From: Actinomycetes bacterium
GTDB taxonomy: Bacteria; Actinomycetota; Acidimicrobiia; Acidimicrobiales; Acidimicrobiaceae
Assembly: GCA_021844725.1 (NCBI GenBank)
Contig: JAKBSX010000223.1
Span: 1 to 5,804, forward strand
Direction: 5' to 3'
Length of the DNA: 5,804 nt
Positions 1-5,804 of this stretch are shown piece by piece. Each line of letters opens with the position of its first letter. Position 1 is the stretch's first letter. The position numbers were made by a program, and so were the translations under genes. The notes beneath the pieces were generated by a model. The model did no database searches and was not told where the DNA came from. It saw nothing but the letters and a program-made list of their open reading frames with translations.

Positions 1-156
1 TCGAGTAGGTCGTCCAAGTCAGCTATAAAAGCTTTGGGTGGACCAGATCGCGCTCTTAGTTCAAGAGATCTTGAAGTAGCGGTTCTGAATCGAAGTAATG
101 GCCGAAGAGCTTTTGATAGATTGGATATCAAGGCAATAGAATCAGCTCTTTCGTGA
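1..156 (+). CDS. prcA: Proteasome alpha subunit PrcA, C-terminal fragment (5' end outside window)
   Basis: An open frame enters at base 1 and ends at TGA 154-156, giving 51 residues. The stretch LEVAVLNRSNGRRAFDRL matches the C-terminal beta strand and following segment of actinobacterial PrcA, which in mycobacteria reads roughly LEVAVLD...RRAFRRI. PrcA forms the heptameric outer rings of the 20S core particle in the cytoplasm. These rings gate the PrcB chamber and dock activators such as the Mpa/ARC ATPase. The tail after this motif is short (about 12 residues, ending in ALS), whereas the M. tuberculosis protein has a longer acidic tail. The gene is followed after only 14 bases by pafA, the usual order in Pup-proteasome loci, which supports the call. 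The fragment is too short to judge the N-terminal gate. The beginning, including the start codon, lies outside the window. Confidence 0.88.
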   Translation, partial: SSRSSKSAIKALGGPDRALSSRDLEVAVLNRSNGRRAFDRLDIKAIESALS

Positions 157-170
157 AAGTTGGGTAGCAA

Positions 171-1538
171 GTGACACTTGAACGTCGTATTTTCGGACTT
201 GAGAACGAGTACGGCGTTACTTGTACCTTGCGCGGCCAGCGGCGGCTGTCTCCCGATGAGGTTGCAAGGTATCTTTTTCGGAGGGTAGTGAGTTGGGGTA
301 GATCTTCAAACGTATTCTTGGAAAATGGTGCCCGTCTTTACCTCGATGTTGGGTCTCATCCGGAATATGCCACACCTGAATGTGATTCTATTTCTGATTT
401 AGTGGCCCATGATAAGGCTGGAGAGCGAATTCTTGAGAACCTGGTTAGTTCTGCTGAGACAAGAATGCGGGAAGAGGGAATCAAGGGCTCGATCTTTCTG
501 TTCAAGAATAATACTGATTCGGCTGGCAATTCATATGGGTGTCATGAGAATTATTTGACGGTGAGGTCGGATGAGTTTTCGAGATATGCCGAGGTGTTGA
601 TACCATTTTTGGTCTCAAGGCAGATTTACGTGGGGGCTGGAAAAGTTCTTCAGACTGCCAGGGGTCCGATATTTTGCATATCGCAGAGAGCTGAACATAT
701 CTGGGAAGGCATATCCTCTGCCACAACCAGGTCCAGGCCTATCATTAATACAAGGGATGAACCTCATGCTGACGCGGAGAAGTTCAGAAGGCTGCACGTT
801 ATCGTTGGCGATTCCAATATGAGCGAATATTCCACTTTCTTAAAGGTTGGAACGACGGCAATAATGTTGAGGATGCTGGAGGATGAAAATTTCGTGCTCC
901 GGGATCTAACGCTGGAGAACTCGATTCGTGCGATACGGGAAATCAGTCATGATATAACGTGTCAACGGAAGGTAAGGCTGGCCAATGGGCGGGAGCTTAC
1001 AGCTTTAGAAATCCAACAGGAGTATTGCCAGAAGGCCCGAAAATACTCAGATCAGCGAGGTGGCCTTCCGGATGAGGAAGAGCAGGCGCTGGAGATGTGG
1101 GAGCATGTCTTGGAGGGCATTGAGAAGGATCCTTTGACTCTCGATAGGGAATGCGATTGGGTTATAAAACATAACCTGATCGAGTCGTATCGATCCAAGC
1201 ATGGTCTCAGTCTTTCACACCCTCAGGTATCTTTGCTTGATTTGCAGTACCATGACGTAAACTCAAGCCGGGGGGTTTTCTACAAACTTCAGGATCGCTT
1301 CATGGTGGATCGTGTAGTAAATGATGAAGCAATTGCAAGGGCAGAGACTCTACCTCCCAGTACCACAAGGGCTAAATTACGAGGTGAGTTTATTGCCCGG
1401 GCGAAGGAAAAGAAGAGAGATTTTACTGTAGATTGGGTTCACCTGAAGCTGAATGATCAGGCACAGCGAACTGTTTTGCTAAAGGATCCGTTCAAATCCG
1501 AAGATGAACGTGTTGATAGGCTTATAGAGAGCCTCTAG
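171..1538 (+). CDS. pafA: Pup--protein ligase PafA
   Basis: PafA uses ATP to phosphorylate the C-terminal glutamate of Pup and joins it to a lysine side chain of a target protein, marking it for the proteasome. The 455-residue length fits the family (452 in M. tuberculosis), and the protein aligns by eye end to end. It shows the N-terminal [11 protein letters not shown] nucleotide/Mg motif (5-15), [13 protein letters not shown] (58-70) with the expected catalytic aspartate D59, [18 protein letters not shown] (112-129), RAEHIWEG (173-180), and [17 protein letters not shown] (188-204). The C-terminal part contains [19 protein letters not shown] and the ending [15 protein letters not shown]. This pattern is of the ligase rather than its depupylase paralogue Dop, because the start lacks Dop's typical extra loop and the C-terminus is PafA-like. 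GTG 171 is the first start after an in-frame TAG at 165 and gives only three residues before the conserved RRI. A weak GAAAG (155-159) may serve as ribosome binding site. Probably co-transcribed with prcA and lepB. Confidence 0.97.
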   Translation: MTLERRIFGLENEYGVTCTLRGQRRLSPDEVARYLFRRVVSWGRSSNVFLENGARLYLDVGSHPEYATPECDSISDLVAHDKAGERILENLVSSAETRMREEGIKGSIFLFKNNTDSAGNSYGCHENYLTVRSDEFSRYAEVLIPFLVSRQIYVGAGKVLQTARGPIFCISQRAEHIWEGISSATTRSRPIINTRDEPHADAEKFRRLHVIVGDSNMSEYSTFLKVGTTAIMLRMLEDENFVLRDLTLENSIRAIREISHDITCQRKVRLANGRELTALEIQQEYCQKARKYSDQRGGLPDEEEQALEMWEHVLEGIEKDPLTLDRECDWVIKHNLIESYRSKHGLSLSHPQVSLLDLQYHDVNSSRGVFYKLQDRFMVDRVVNDEAIARAETLPPSTTRAKLRGEFIARAKEKKRDFTVDWVHLKLNDQAQRTVLLKDPFKSEDERVDRLIESL

Positions 1539-1543
1539 GAAGG
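1537..1543 (+). promoter_or_regulatory. Shine-Dalgarno sequence of lepB, overlapping the pafA stop
   Basis: AGGAAGG lies nine bases before TTG 1553 and shares two bases with the pafA stop codon TAG (1536-1538). It is the clearest ribosome binding site in the window. It decides the rare TTG as the lepB start: an in-frame TAA at 1544 rules out anything upstream, the ATG at 1563 is out of frame, and the next in-frame methionine is in the catalytic motif (residue 58). The overlap suggests that ribosomes finishing pafA help initiation at lepB; this coupling is inferred. Confidence 0.75.
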
Positions 1544-1552
1544 TAATTTGTT

Positions 1553-2140
1553 TTGGAAGAACATGAGTCCTCGGCTAGTTCTGGGCTGTCGTCAAAAAGT
1601 AAACTATCTAAAAATGCAAAACGCAATATAAGAGACCTGACAATCATCATTGTAATTGCGATAATTTTCGGAATAGTTATCCGAGGTTTCGTGTTCGAGT
1701 CTTATTACATACCATCGGGGTCCATGATCCCCACTTTGCCGATTGGCGACAGAGTGTTGGTCAATAAGCTTGCCTATGATTTCCATCCAGTGCACATAGG
1801 GGACATCATTGTATTTAGGACTCCTCCGGATGATAGAAGCAATCCTGCCATAAAGAATCTGGTAAAAAGAGTGGTGGGTTTGCCCGGGGATACAGTCTGG
1901 TCGGCCAATGGAAAGCTGTATGTGAATGGCAAACCACTTGCCGAGCCCTACCTTCCACCGGGGACGATTACAACTGGCGTACCTAAGACAAAAATACCGC
2001 CAGGCCACTTGTGGGTCATGGGCGATAACCGACAGAACTCAGAAGATTCCCGTTATTTCGGGCCGATCTCAGAAAAATTAATAGTTGGAAGGGTATTTGT
2101 TCGATACTGGCCGTTAAGTAATTTCAAGTTATTTATGTAA
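1553..2140 (+). CDS. lepB: Signal peptidase I (type I leader peptidase, S26 family)
   Basis: This membrane-anchored serine protease cleaves signal peptides from proteins exported by Sec and Tat, acting on the outer face of the cytoplasmic membrane. A short cytoplasmic, Ser/Lys-rich N-terminus (1-28) precedes one hydrophobic segment (about 29-48). Then come the family boxes: YYIPSGSMIPTLPIGDRVLVNK (51-72) with the nucleophile S57, KRVVGLPGD (105-113) with the general-base lysine K105, and MGDNRQNSEDSRYFGP (156-171). All catalytic residues are present. At 195 residues it is short and single-pass, like Gram-positive SipS-type enzymes rather than the longer two-pass E. coli LepB. It starts at TTG with a good ribosome binding site, 14 bases after pafA. 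Its position is odd: in mycobacteria this spot holds pafB/pafC, and actinobacterial lepB is often found near rplS and rnhB. Whether the genome has another lepB cannot be seen. Confidence 0.96.
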   Translation: MEEHESSASSGLSSKSKLSKNAKRNIRDLTIIIVIAIIFGIVIRGFVFESYYIPSGSMIPTLPIGDRVLVNKLAYDFHPVHIGDIIVFRTPPDDRSNPAIKNLVKRVVGLPGDTVWSANGKLYVNGKPLAEPYLPPGTITTGVPKTKIPPGHLWVMGDNRQNSEDSRYFGPISEKLIVGRVFVRYWPLSNFKLFM

Positions 2141-2188
2141 AACCTCCCAATTAGCAAACCGAATTGTAAATAGTGCGAAATCTCAAAC

Positions 2189-2194
2189 TACTAT
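2189..2194 (+). promoter_or_regulatory. Candidate -10 element for a leaderless tatA transcript
   Basis: TACTAT fits the TANNNT form of a housekeeping -10 box. Seven bases separate it from GTG 2202, which would place the transcription start at or next to the start codon. Leaderless mRNAs with this geometry are common in actinobacteria. There is no Shine-Dalgarno-like sequence before GTG 2202 and an in-frame TAA stands at 2196, both consistent with a leaderless gene. A TTGTAA at 2164-2169 could be a -35, but the 19-base spacing is long. The site is short and AT-rich, so chance is possible. Confidence 0.4.
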
Positions 2195-2201
2195 CTAAAA
2201 T

Positions 2202-2612
2202 GTGGGCAATCTAGACCCGACCAAAATTGCAATTATATTGATTGTGGCACTACTGGTGCTTGGTCCCGACAAACTGCCTGGTTTTGTCAAGCAGGCTGGA
2301 GCGTGGTGGGGTGAGTTCCAGCGTATTAAAGCCCGTCTTCAGGCTGAGGTCAATGGTGCCGTGAGTCAGATTAATACTGTGGCAGCTCCTTTTTCTGAGA
2401 CATTTACCTCTGCTTCAACTTCGGTTAGTGGATTTGTCCAGTCGGTATTTTCAGGTACAGAGCAGCCGACTCAATCGGCGAATGTTTCGATCGACGGGAC
2501 AGCCAATCAATACAAAAGGCCTTTCGATTCGGTCCAGCCGGAAAATAGTTCTGGGTGGGGTGTCGGAGAGCAGGAAAGTGGATACATCTACGGTGATCCG
2601 AGGCTGAATTAA
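2202..2612 (+). CDS. tatA: Sec-independent (twin-arginine) translocase TatA/TatB-family subunit
   Basis: TatA/B proteins are single-span membrane proteins that join TatC to move folded proteins with twin-arginine signal peptides across the cytoplasmic membrane. The family architecture is clear: a short N-terminus, a transmembrane helix at about 9-20 (IAIILIVALLVL), the hinge LGPDKLP (20-26), an amphipathic helix to about 50 (FVKQAGAWWGEFQRIKARLQAEV), then a soluble tail. The Ser/Thr/Gln-rich tail (about 51-136) has no recognised domain and ends in IYGDPRLN. Position directly before tatC and helY matches mycobacterial tatA, hence the symbol. However, the Gly-Pro hinge and the 136-residue length are more like TatB, and residue 8, usually a polar Gln or Glu, is Lys here. 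The exact class is therefore open. GTG 2202 is the only sensible start, since an in-frame TAA lies at 2196. The stop abuts the TTG candidate start of tatC. Confidence 0.88.
   Translation: MGNLDPTKIAIILIVALLVLGPDKLPGFVKQAGAWWGEFQRIKARLQAEVNGAVSQINTVAAPFSETFTSASTSVSGFVQSVFSGTEQPTQSANVSIDGTANQYKRPFDSVQPENSSGWGVGEQESGYIYGDPRLN
2600..2603 (+). promoter_or_regulatory. Weak ribosome binding site for tatC inside the end of tatA
   Basis: GAGG lies in the last codons of tatA, nine bases before TTG 2613 and twelve before GTG 2616. Spacing favours TTG 2613, while GTG is generally the stronger start codon. The two choices differ by one residue only. Since the tatA stop TAA (2610-2612) touches the TTG, translation of tatC is probably coupled to tatA. 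Confidence 0.4.
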
Positions 2613-3413
2613 TTGGTGGATCGAAGCACGAGAGAAGAGAAACTTAGATCAAAGTCTGAGATGACTTTTCTTGAGCACTTGGCCGAGTTGCGAAAAAGAT
2701 TAGCGATTTCCATTGTGGCCGTGTTTATTGCTGGAATTTTCGCATATATAGCATATAACTCAATACTTGATTTCTTCCTTTCGCCTTACTGTAGCATTGT
2801 GGGTGGAAATCACTGCAATCTTTATGTGACTGGGCCACTTGATGGATTTGCGCTGCGAATAAAAGTATCGCTCTATGGCGGTATTGTACTGGCTTTACCT
2901 GTAATTCTGTGGGAATTGTGGCGCTTTGTAACCCCCGGACTTCATAGGAAGGAAAAGAGATATGCTATTCCGTTTATTATCTTTTCTCTTGCCCTGTTTG
3001 CCTTTGGAGCCTTCGTAGCATTTCTAACTTTCCCGCATGCGCTTCGCTTTCTTTCCGGGGCGGCAGGACCCCATTTGAAGCAGATCTACAGCCCAAGCAG
3101 CTACTTGAATCTGCTTTTGCTTCTAATGGTGGCGTTTGGGGTGGCTTTTGAGTTTCCAGTATTATTGGTGTCGCTCCAATTGGCGGGGGTGGTAACTCCA
3201 AAGCGGCTGAGTTCTTTTAGAAGGTGGGCAATTGTAATCATCTTTACGGCTGATGCGATTTTCATCCCGTCGTCAGATCCTTTTTCGCTATTTGCGATGG
3301 CAATACCGATGGTTTTGTTTTACGAAATAGCCATCTTGATAGGAAGAGTGGTTCTACGATCTAAGAGCAGGGTTAGCCCGGATACTCAGACAATAAAGTC
3401 GGACTCCTCTTAG
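2613..3413 (+). CDS. tatC: Sec-independent protein translocase subunit TatC
   Basis: TatC is the polytopic core of the Tat translocase and the primary receptor for twin-arginine signal peptides. The 266-residue protein has the family's N-terminal cytoplasmic motif MTFLEHLAELRKRL (17-30) and six hydrophobic segments at about 31-49, 83-103, 119-140, 164-190, 205-219 and 222-247. It keeps the first cytoplasmic loop signature FVTPGLHRKEKR (105-116), with the conserved glutamate at 114, and SPSSYLNLL...GVAFEFPVLL (160-185), with the membrane glutamate E180. The TM5-TM6 turn reads FIPSSDPFSLFAMAIP, close to the family's TP..DP..Q form. Two cysteines (C60, C68) lie in the first extracytoplasmic loop. 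The tail after TM6 is short, hydrophilic and Ser-rich. The gene begins directly at the end of tatA, at TTG 2613 or GTG 2616. The tatA-tatC-helY order is known from mycobacteria. Confidence 0.97.
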   Translation: MVDRSTREEKLRSKSEMTFLEHLAELRKRLAISIVAVFIAGIFAYIAYNSILDFFLSPYCSIVGGNHCNLYVTGPLDGFALRIKVSLYGGIVLALPVILWELWRFVTPGLHRKEKRYAIPFIIFSLALFAFGAFVAFLTFPHALRFLSGAAGPHLKQIYSPSSYLNLLLLLMVAFGVAFEFPVLLVSLQLAGVVTPKRLSSFRRWAIVIIFTADAIFIPSSDPFSLFAMAIPMVLFYEIAILIGRVVLRSKSRVSPDTQTIKSDSS

Positions 3414-3415
3414 GT

Positions 3416-3423
3416 TATAAACT
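3416..3423 (+). promoter_or_regulatory. Possible weak -10 element upstream of helY
   Basis: TATAAACT just after the tatC stop contains the overlapping hexamers TATAAA and TAAACT, either of which could be a -10 box with transcription starting near 3430 and a leader of about 40 bases. No convincing -35 is visible 17 bases upstream. The 58-base gap is compatible both with read-through from tatC and with a weak internal promoter. Confidence 0.2.
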
Positions 3424-3465
3424 GTATTAGTTGGACGTGGTTAGCGTTGAGTGAGCTTTAGAAGC

Positions 3466-3470
3466 GGAAG
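3466..3470 (+). promoter_or_regulatory. Possible ribosome binding site of helY
   Basis: GGAAG ends one base before ATG 3472 and four before ATG 3475, so it would work only for the second ATG. GTG 3451 has no visible Shine-Dalgarno sequence of its own. The conserved helicase sequence begins at about residue 13 (GFELDEFQ), so all three starts are compatible with a complete domain. Confidence 0.35.
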
Positions 3471-3471
3471 A

Positions 3472-5804
3472 ATGATGTCAGTCCAAACAGAATTTGCTAA
3501 CCGAATGGGATTTGAGCTAGACGAGTTTCAATATCGGGCGATAGCTGCTCTGGAAGAAGGTAAGTCGGTTTTAGTGGCTGCACCTACTGGTTCTGGAAAG
3601 ACTGTGGTTGCAAGATATGCTATTGAAAAGTCGCTCGGTCTTGGCAAAAGGACCTTTTATACCACTCCTCTCAAAGCACTTTCCAATCAGAAATACCTGG
3701 AGTTTTCTGAATACTATGGTGCTGAGTCAGTGGGACTGCTGACTGGTGACAATACTATTCGTCCCTACGCATCAATTGTGGTTATGACCACAGAAGTACT
3801 GCGGAACATGATCTATGCCGGCTCGTCAGAACTTTCGAATTTGGCGTACGTTGTTTTGGATGAGGTTCACTATCTTCAGAATCCTTACCGTGGGGCAGTT
3901 TGGGAGGAGGTGATAATTCATCTGGATCTAGAAGTGGATCTGGTTTGTCTGTCTGCGACGGTATCGAATGCAGAAGAGTTTGCGGAGTGGATTGGTACGG
4001 TCAGGGGTTCCACTGCGGCAATTATTGAGGAGAAGCGCCCGGTTGATCTGAATCACTATTATCTGGTGGGACGCTCTAAATCAGATTCAATCTTGATGCT
4101 TCCCACCGAAATCAATGGAGAGATAAATCCTGAGGGTTCCAGGTTCGATAGCCCGGGAGTAACACAGTTCCGGAATCACGCCAATCGCAAGAGGAGACTT
4201 TACACTCCCAGGCGAGTGGACGTGGTTGAGGAGTTTTCCGACCTAGGGCTTTTGCCGGCAATATATTTTATTTTTTCCCGAAACGGGTGTGATGAGGCTG
4301 TTAGACAGTGCCTGTATGCCGGTGTGCGTCTTACCAGCCCGCACGAGAGGGAGGCGATACGTGAAATTGCGGAATCCAAGGTTCAAGCCCTGGGCGAGAA
4401 CGATCTCAAAGCACTCGGTTATACAGAATGGTTAAATGCTCTTGAGTCAGGAATAGCTTCACATCACGCCGGTATGGTCCCGCCATTTAAGGAGACGGTG
4501 GAAGCTTGTTTCGCCAGGTCGTTGGTAAAGGTGGTATTTGCCACCGAAACGCTGTCTTTAGGCATAAATATGCCAGCCAAGTCTGTTGTAATCGAGAAAA
4601 TAACTAAGTTCAACGGTGAGCGCCACCAAACCTTGCTACCGGGAGAATATACGCAGCTTGCTGGACGGGCAGGTCGTAGAGGTATCGATGAGGTGGGATA
4701 TTGCGCAGTTCTTTGGTCTCCCCTTATCTCGTTTTCGCAAGTGGCATCCCTGGCTACCAATAGGTCATATCCTCTGTCTTCTTCCTTTAGGCCCACCTAT
4801 AACATGGCCGCCAATCTGGTGAAAGGTTTTACTCCTGAAAATGCCCACCATCTTCTCAACCTTTCATTTGCCCAGTATCGATCTGACGCCGATATTGTTC
4901 ACCTGGAAGCCGAATTATCCAGGCTCCAGAGTCAGCGGACAGAGTTGGAAGGCAAGGGTCACTGCGAGTTGGGAAGCGTCAGCAGATATCTCGAACTTCG
5001 TAGTGCCATAAAACAGGGTATCTACAAAAAGAATGTTCCAATTAAAAAAGCAGGTGCCCCACGGGATGTACTGGGAGCGCTTGAGCAGCTGGTCCCCGGC
5101 GATGTTTTAGCGCTTGAATCTGAGGATCCGGATCAAATGACCAGGGCAGCAGTTGCGTGGACGTCTAGGCGAAAAAACGGTCGCATTGCGGTGGGTATTG
5201 TCGACAGTGGTGGACTTCGGCACAGTTTTTCCGGGGGTGATTTTCATTATCCTCCCAAGCCAATTGGAAGGATCCCGGTTAAGACACCTTTTGATCCTCA
5301 CTCAGCTGATTTCACCAGCTATTTGGCGGAGTCTCTTGTGGGGTTGGATCTGCCAGATCTTTCCCTGGCGGAACCACTGATGGCGGTCAATCCTGAGCGA
5401 TCTGAACTTCGGGAAATTACCGTCCGGCGCAGGGAGTATGAGCTACTTGAAAAGAGACTGTCTCAATGTCCGGACTTCAAGGATCACCTGCTGGCCCAGC
5501 GCCAGTTCGAGAGAGTTGAAAGAAGGATTTCCGAAGTGAAAACCAAGGTGAAATCCCAGGCAGAATCATTGGCTCGACAGTTTGATCGAGTGCTTGCAAT
5601 TCTGGCAGGGAGGGGATTTCTAGATGGGTGGGTCTTGACCGAGTCCGGCAGCAGACTGGCCAATCTATATCATGAGTCAGATCTTCTTGTATGTCTGGCA
5701 ATGGAAAACAATATTTTTGATTCCCTTGACACGTGCAGCCTGGCAGCAGTGCTGTCGATTTTCACATACGAGGGTAGAGGGCAGACGCGCTATCTTCCGG
5801 CATT
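3472..5804 (+). CDS. helY: HelY-like DEVH-box helicase of the Ski2/Mtr4 type, 3' end outside window
   Basis: The open frame runs from ATG 3472 to the window edge with no stop (777 complete codons). It is an ATP-dependent superfamily 2 helicase resembling M. tuberculosis HelY (906 residues) along its visible length. RecA domain 1 has AAPTGSGKT (36-44, Walker A), TTPLKALSNQK (64-74), TTEVLRNM (106-113), DEVH (130-133) and SATVSNAEEF (161-170). RecA domain 2 has SHHAGMVPPF (330-339), FATETLSLGINMPA (356-369) and QLAGRAGRRG (395-404). FRPTYNMAANL (440-450) follows, then a beta-rich middle and a charged, helical C-terminal region of DSHCT type (from about 640). About 130 residues are probably missing, judging from mycobacterial HelY. 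Starts at GTG 3451, ATG 3472 and ATG 3475 are possible, bounded by an in-frame TGA at 3448. GGAAG (3466-3470) suits ATG 3475 best. Substrate is unproven; relatives act on RNA in degradation or maturation. Confidence 0.95.
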   Translation, partial: MMSVQTEFANRMGFELDEFQYRAIAALEEGKSVLVAAPTGSGKTVVARYAIEKSLGLGKRTFYTTPLKALSNQKYLEFSEYYGAESVGLLTGDNTIRPYASIVVMTTEVLRNMIYAGSSELSNLAYVVLDEVHYLQNPYRGAVWEEVIIHLDLEVDLVCLSATVSNAEEFAEWIGTVRGSTAAIIEEKRPVDLNHYYLVGRSKSDSILMLPTEINGEINPEGSRFDSPGVTQFRNHANRKRRLYTPRRVDVVEEFSDLGLLPAIYFIFSRNGCDEAVRQCLYAGVRLTSPHEREAIREIAESKVQALGENDLKALGYTEWLNALESGIASHHAGMVPPFKETVEACFARSLVKVVFATETLSLGINMPAKSVVIEKITKFNGERHQTLLPGEYTQLAGRAGRRGIDEVGYCAVLWSPLISFSQVASLATNRSYPLSSSFRPTYNMAANLVKGFTPENAHHLLNLSFAQYRSDADIVHLEAELSRLQSQRTELEGKGHCELGSVSRYLELRSAIKQGIYKKNVPIKKAGAPRDVLGALEQLVPGDVLALESEDPDQMTRAAVAWTSRRKNGRIAVGIVDSGGLRHSFSGGDFHYPPKPIGRIPVKTPFDPHSADFTSYLAESLVGLDLPDLSLAEPLMAVNPERSELREITVRRREYELLEKRLSQCPDFKDHLLAQRQFERVERRISEVKTKVKSQAESLARQFDRVLAILAGRGFLDGWVLTESGSRLANLYHESDLLVCLAMENNIFDSLDTCSLAAVLSIFTYEGRGQTRYLPA

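Noticed and set aside
502..797. Two overlapping minus-strand frames opposite pafA
   Set aside because: Both are short shadows of the highly conserved Pup ligase core and overlap each other in different frames.
1604..2008. 134-codon minus-strand open frame opposite lepB
   Set aside because: It lies wholly across the conserved signal peptidase gene, its product shows no recognisable domain, and its composition is that of an antisense shadow.
2141..2201. Possible terminator between lepB and tatA
   Set aside because: The gap is AT-rich but contains no stable stem followed by a T run; the small AATT repeats are too short to form a terminator hairpin.
2977..3201. Minus-strand 74-codon proline-rich frame opposite tatC
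   Set aside because: The proline richness is simply the reverse complement of the Gly/Trp/Phe-rich membrane segments of TatC.
2154..3506. Similar 11-mers before tatA (2154-2164) and at the start of helY (3496-3506), GCAAACCGAAT and GCTAACCGAAT
   Set aside because: One mismatch in 11 bases, one copy is inside coding sequence and the other is not, and there is no symmetry; chance is the simplest explanation.
4464..4796. 110-codon minus-strand open frame opposite helY
   Set aside because: It is antisense to the helicase motifs SHHAGM to QLAGRAGRRG, which are certainly coding on the plus strand, and it shows no family features or start signals.
4616..5380. Short plus-strand frames at 4616-4822 and 5153-5380 in another phase within helY
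   Set aside because: The helY frame is unbroken through both and matches the family, so these are out-of-frame shadows and not signs of a frameshift.
5477..5701. Minus-strand 74-codon frame opposite the helY C-terminal region
   Set aside because: It is antisense to the conserved helical C-terminal part of the helicase and has no independent support.

Overview
This window is a compact stretch of plus-strand genes: the end of prcA (20S proteasome alpha subunit), pafA (Pup ligase), lepB (signal peptidase I), tatA/B, tatC, and the first ~777 codons of helY, a Ski2-like DEVH helicase cut off by the right edge. Gaps between genes range from 0 to 61 bases, there is no gene-free stretch over 100 bases, and no minus-strand gene is convincing. 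I saw no RNA gene, mobile element, CRISPR array or clear Rho-independent terminator.

The Pup-proteasome genes followed by tatA-tatC-helY point to an actinobacterium, because the same order (prcA-pafA-...-tatA-tatC-helY) is known in Mycobacterium tuberculosis. Base composition looks a little below 50% GC by eye, low for classical high-GC actinobacteria. lepB sits where mycobacteria carry pafB and pafC. Together these suggest a deep-branching or uncultivated actinobacterial lineage, perhaps Acidimicrobiia-like. That placement is inference; the sequence alone does not fix it.

Bases 1-1538 belong to protein turnover. PrcA forms the outer rings of the proteasome core, and PafA attaches the modifier Pup to lysines of target proteins. 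Bases 1553-3413 belong to export: TatA/B and TatC form the twin-arginine translocase for folded proteins, and signal peptidase I removes signal peptides at the outer face of the membrane. Bases 3472-5804 encode an RNA/DNA helicase whose link to either process is positional only.

prcA-pafA-lepB are probably co-transcribed: both gaps are 14 bases, and the lepB ribosome binding site overlaps the pafA stop. A -10-like hexamer seven bases before the tatA GTG, with no Shine-Dalgarno sequence, suggests a second, possibly leaderless, transcript for tatA-tatC(-helY). Four of the five visible starts are best read as GTG or TTG. Most of the content is conserved core biology. The points worth a second look are the lepB insertion, the candidate leaderless promoter and the mixed TatA/TatB character of the small Tat subunit.
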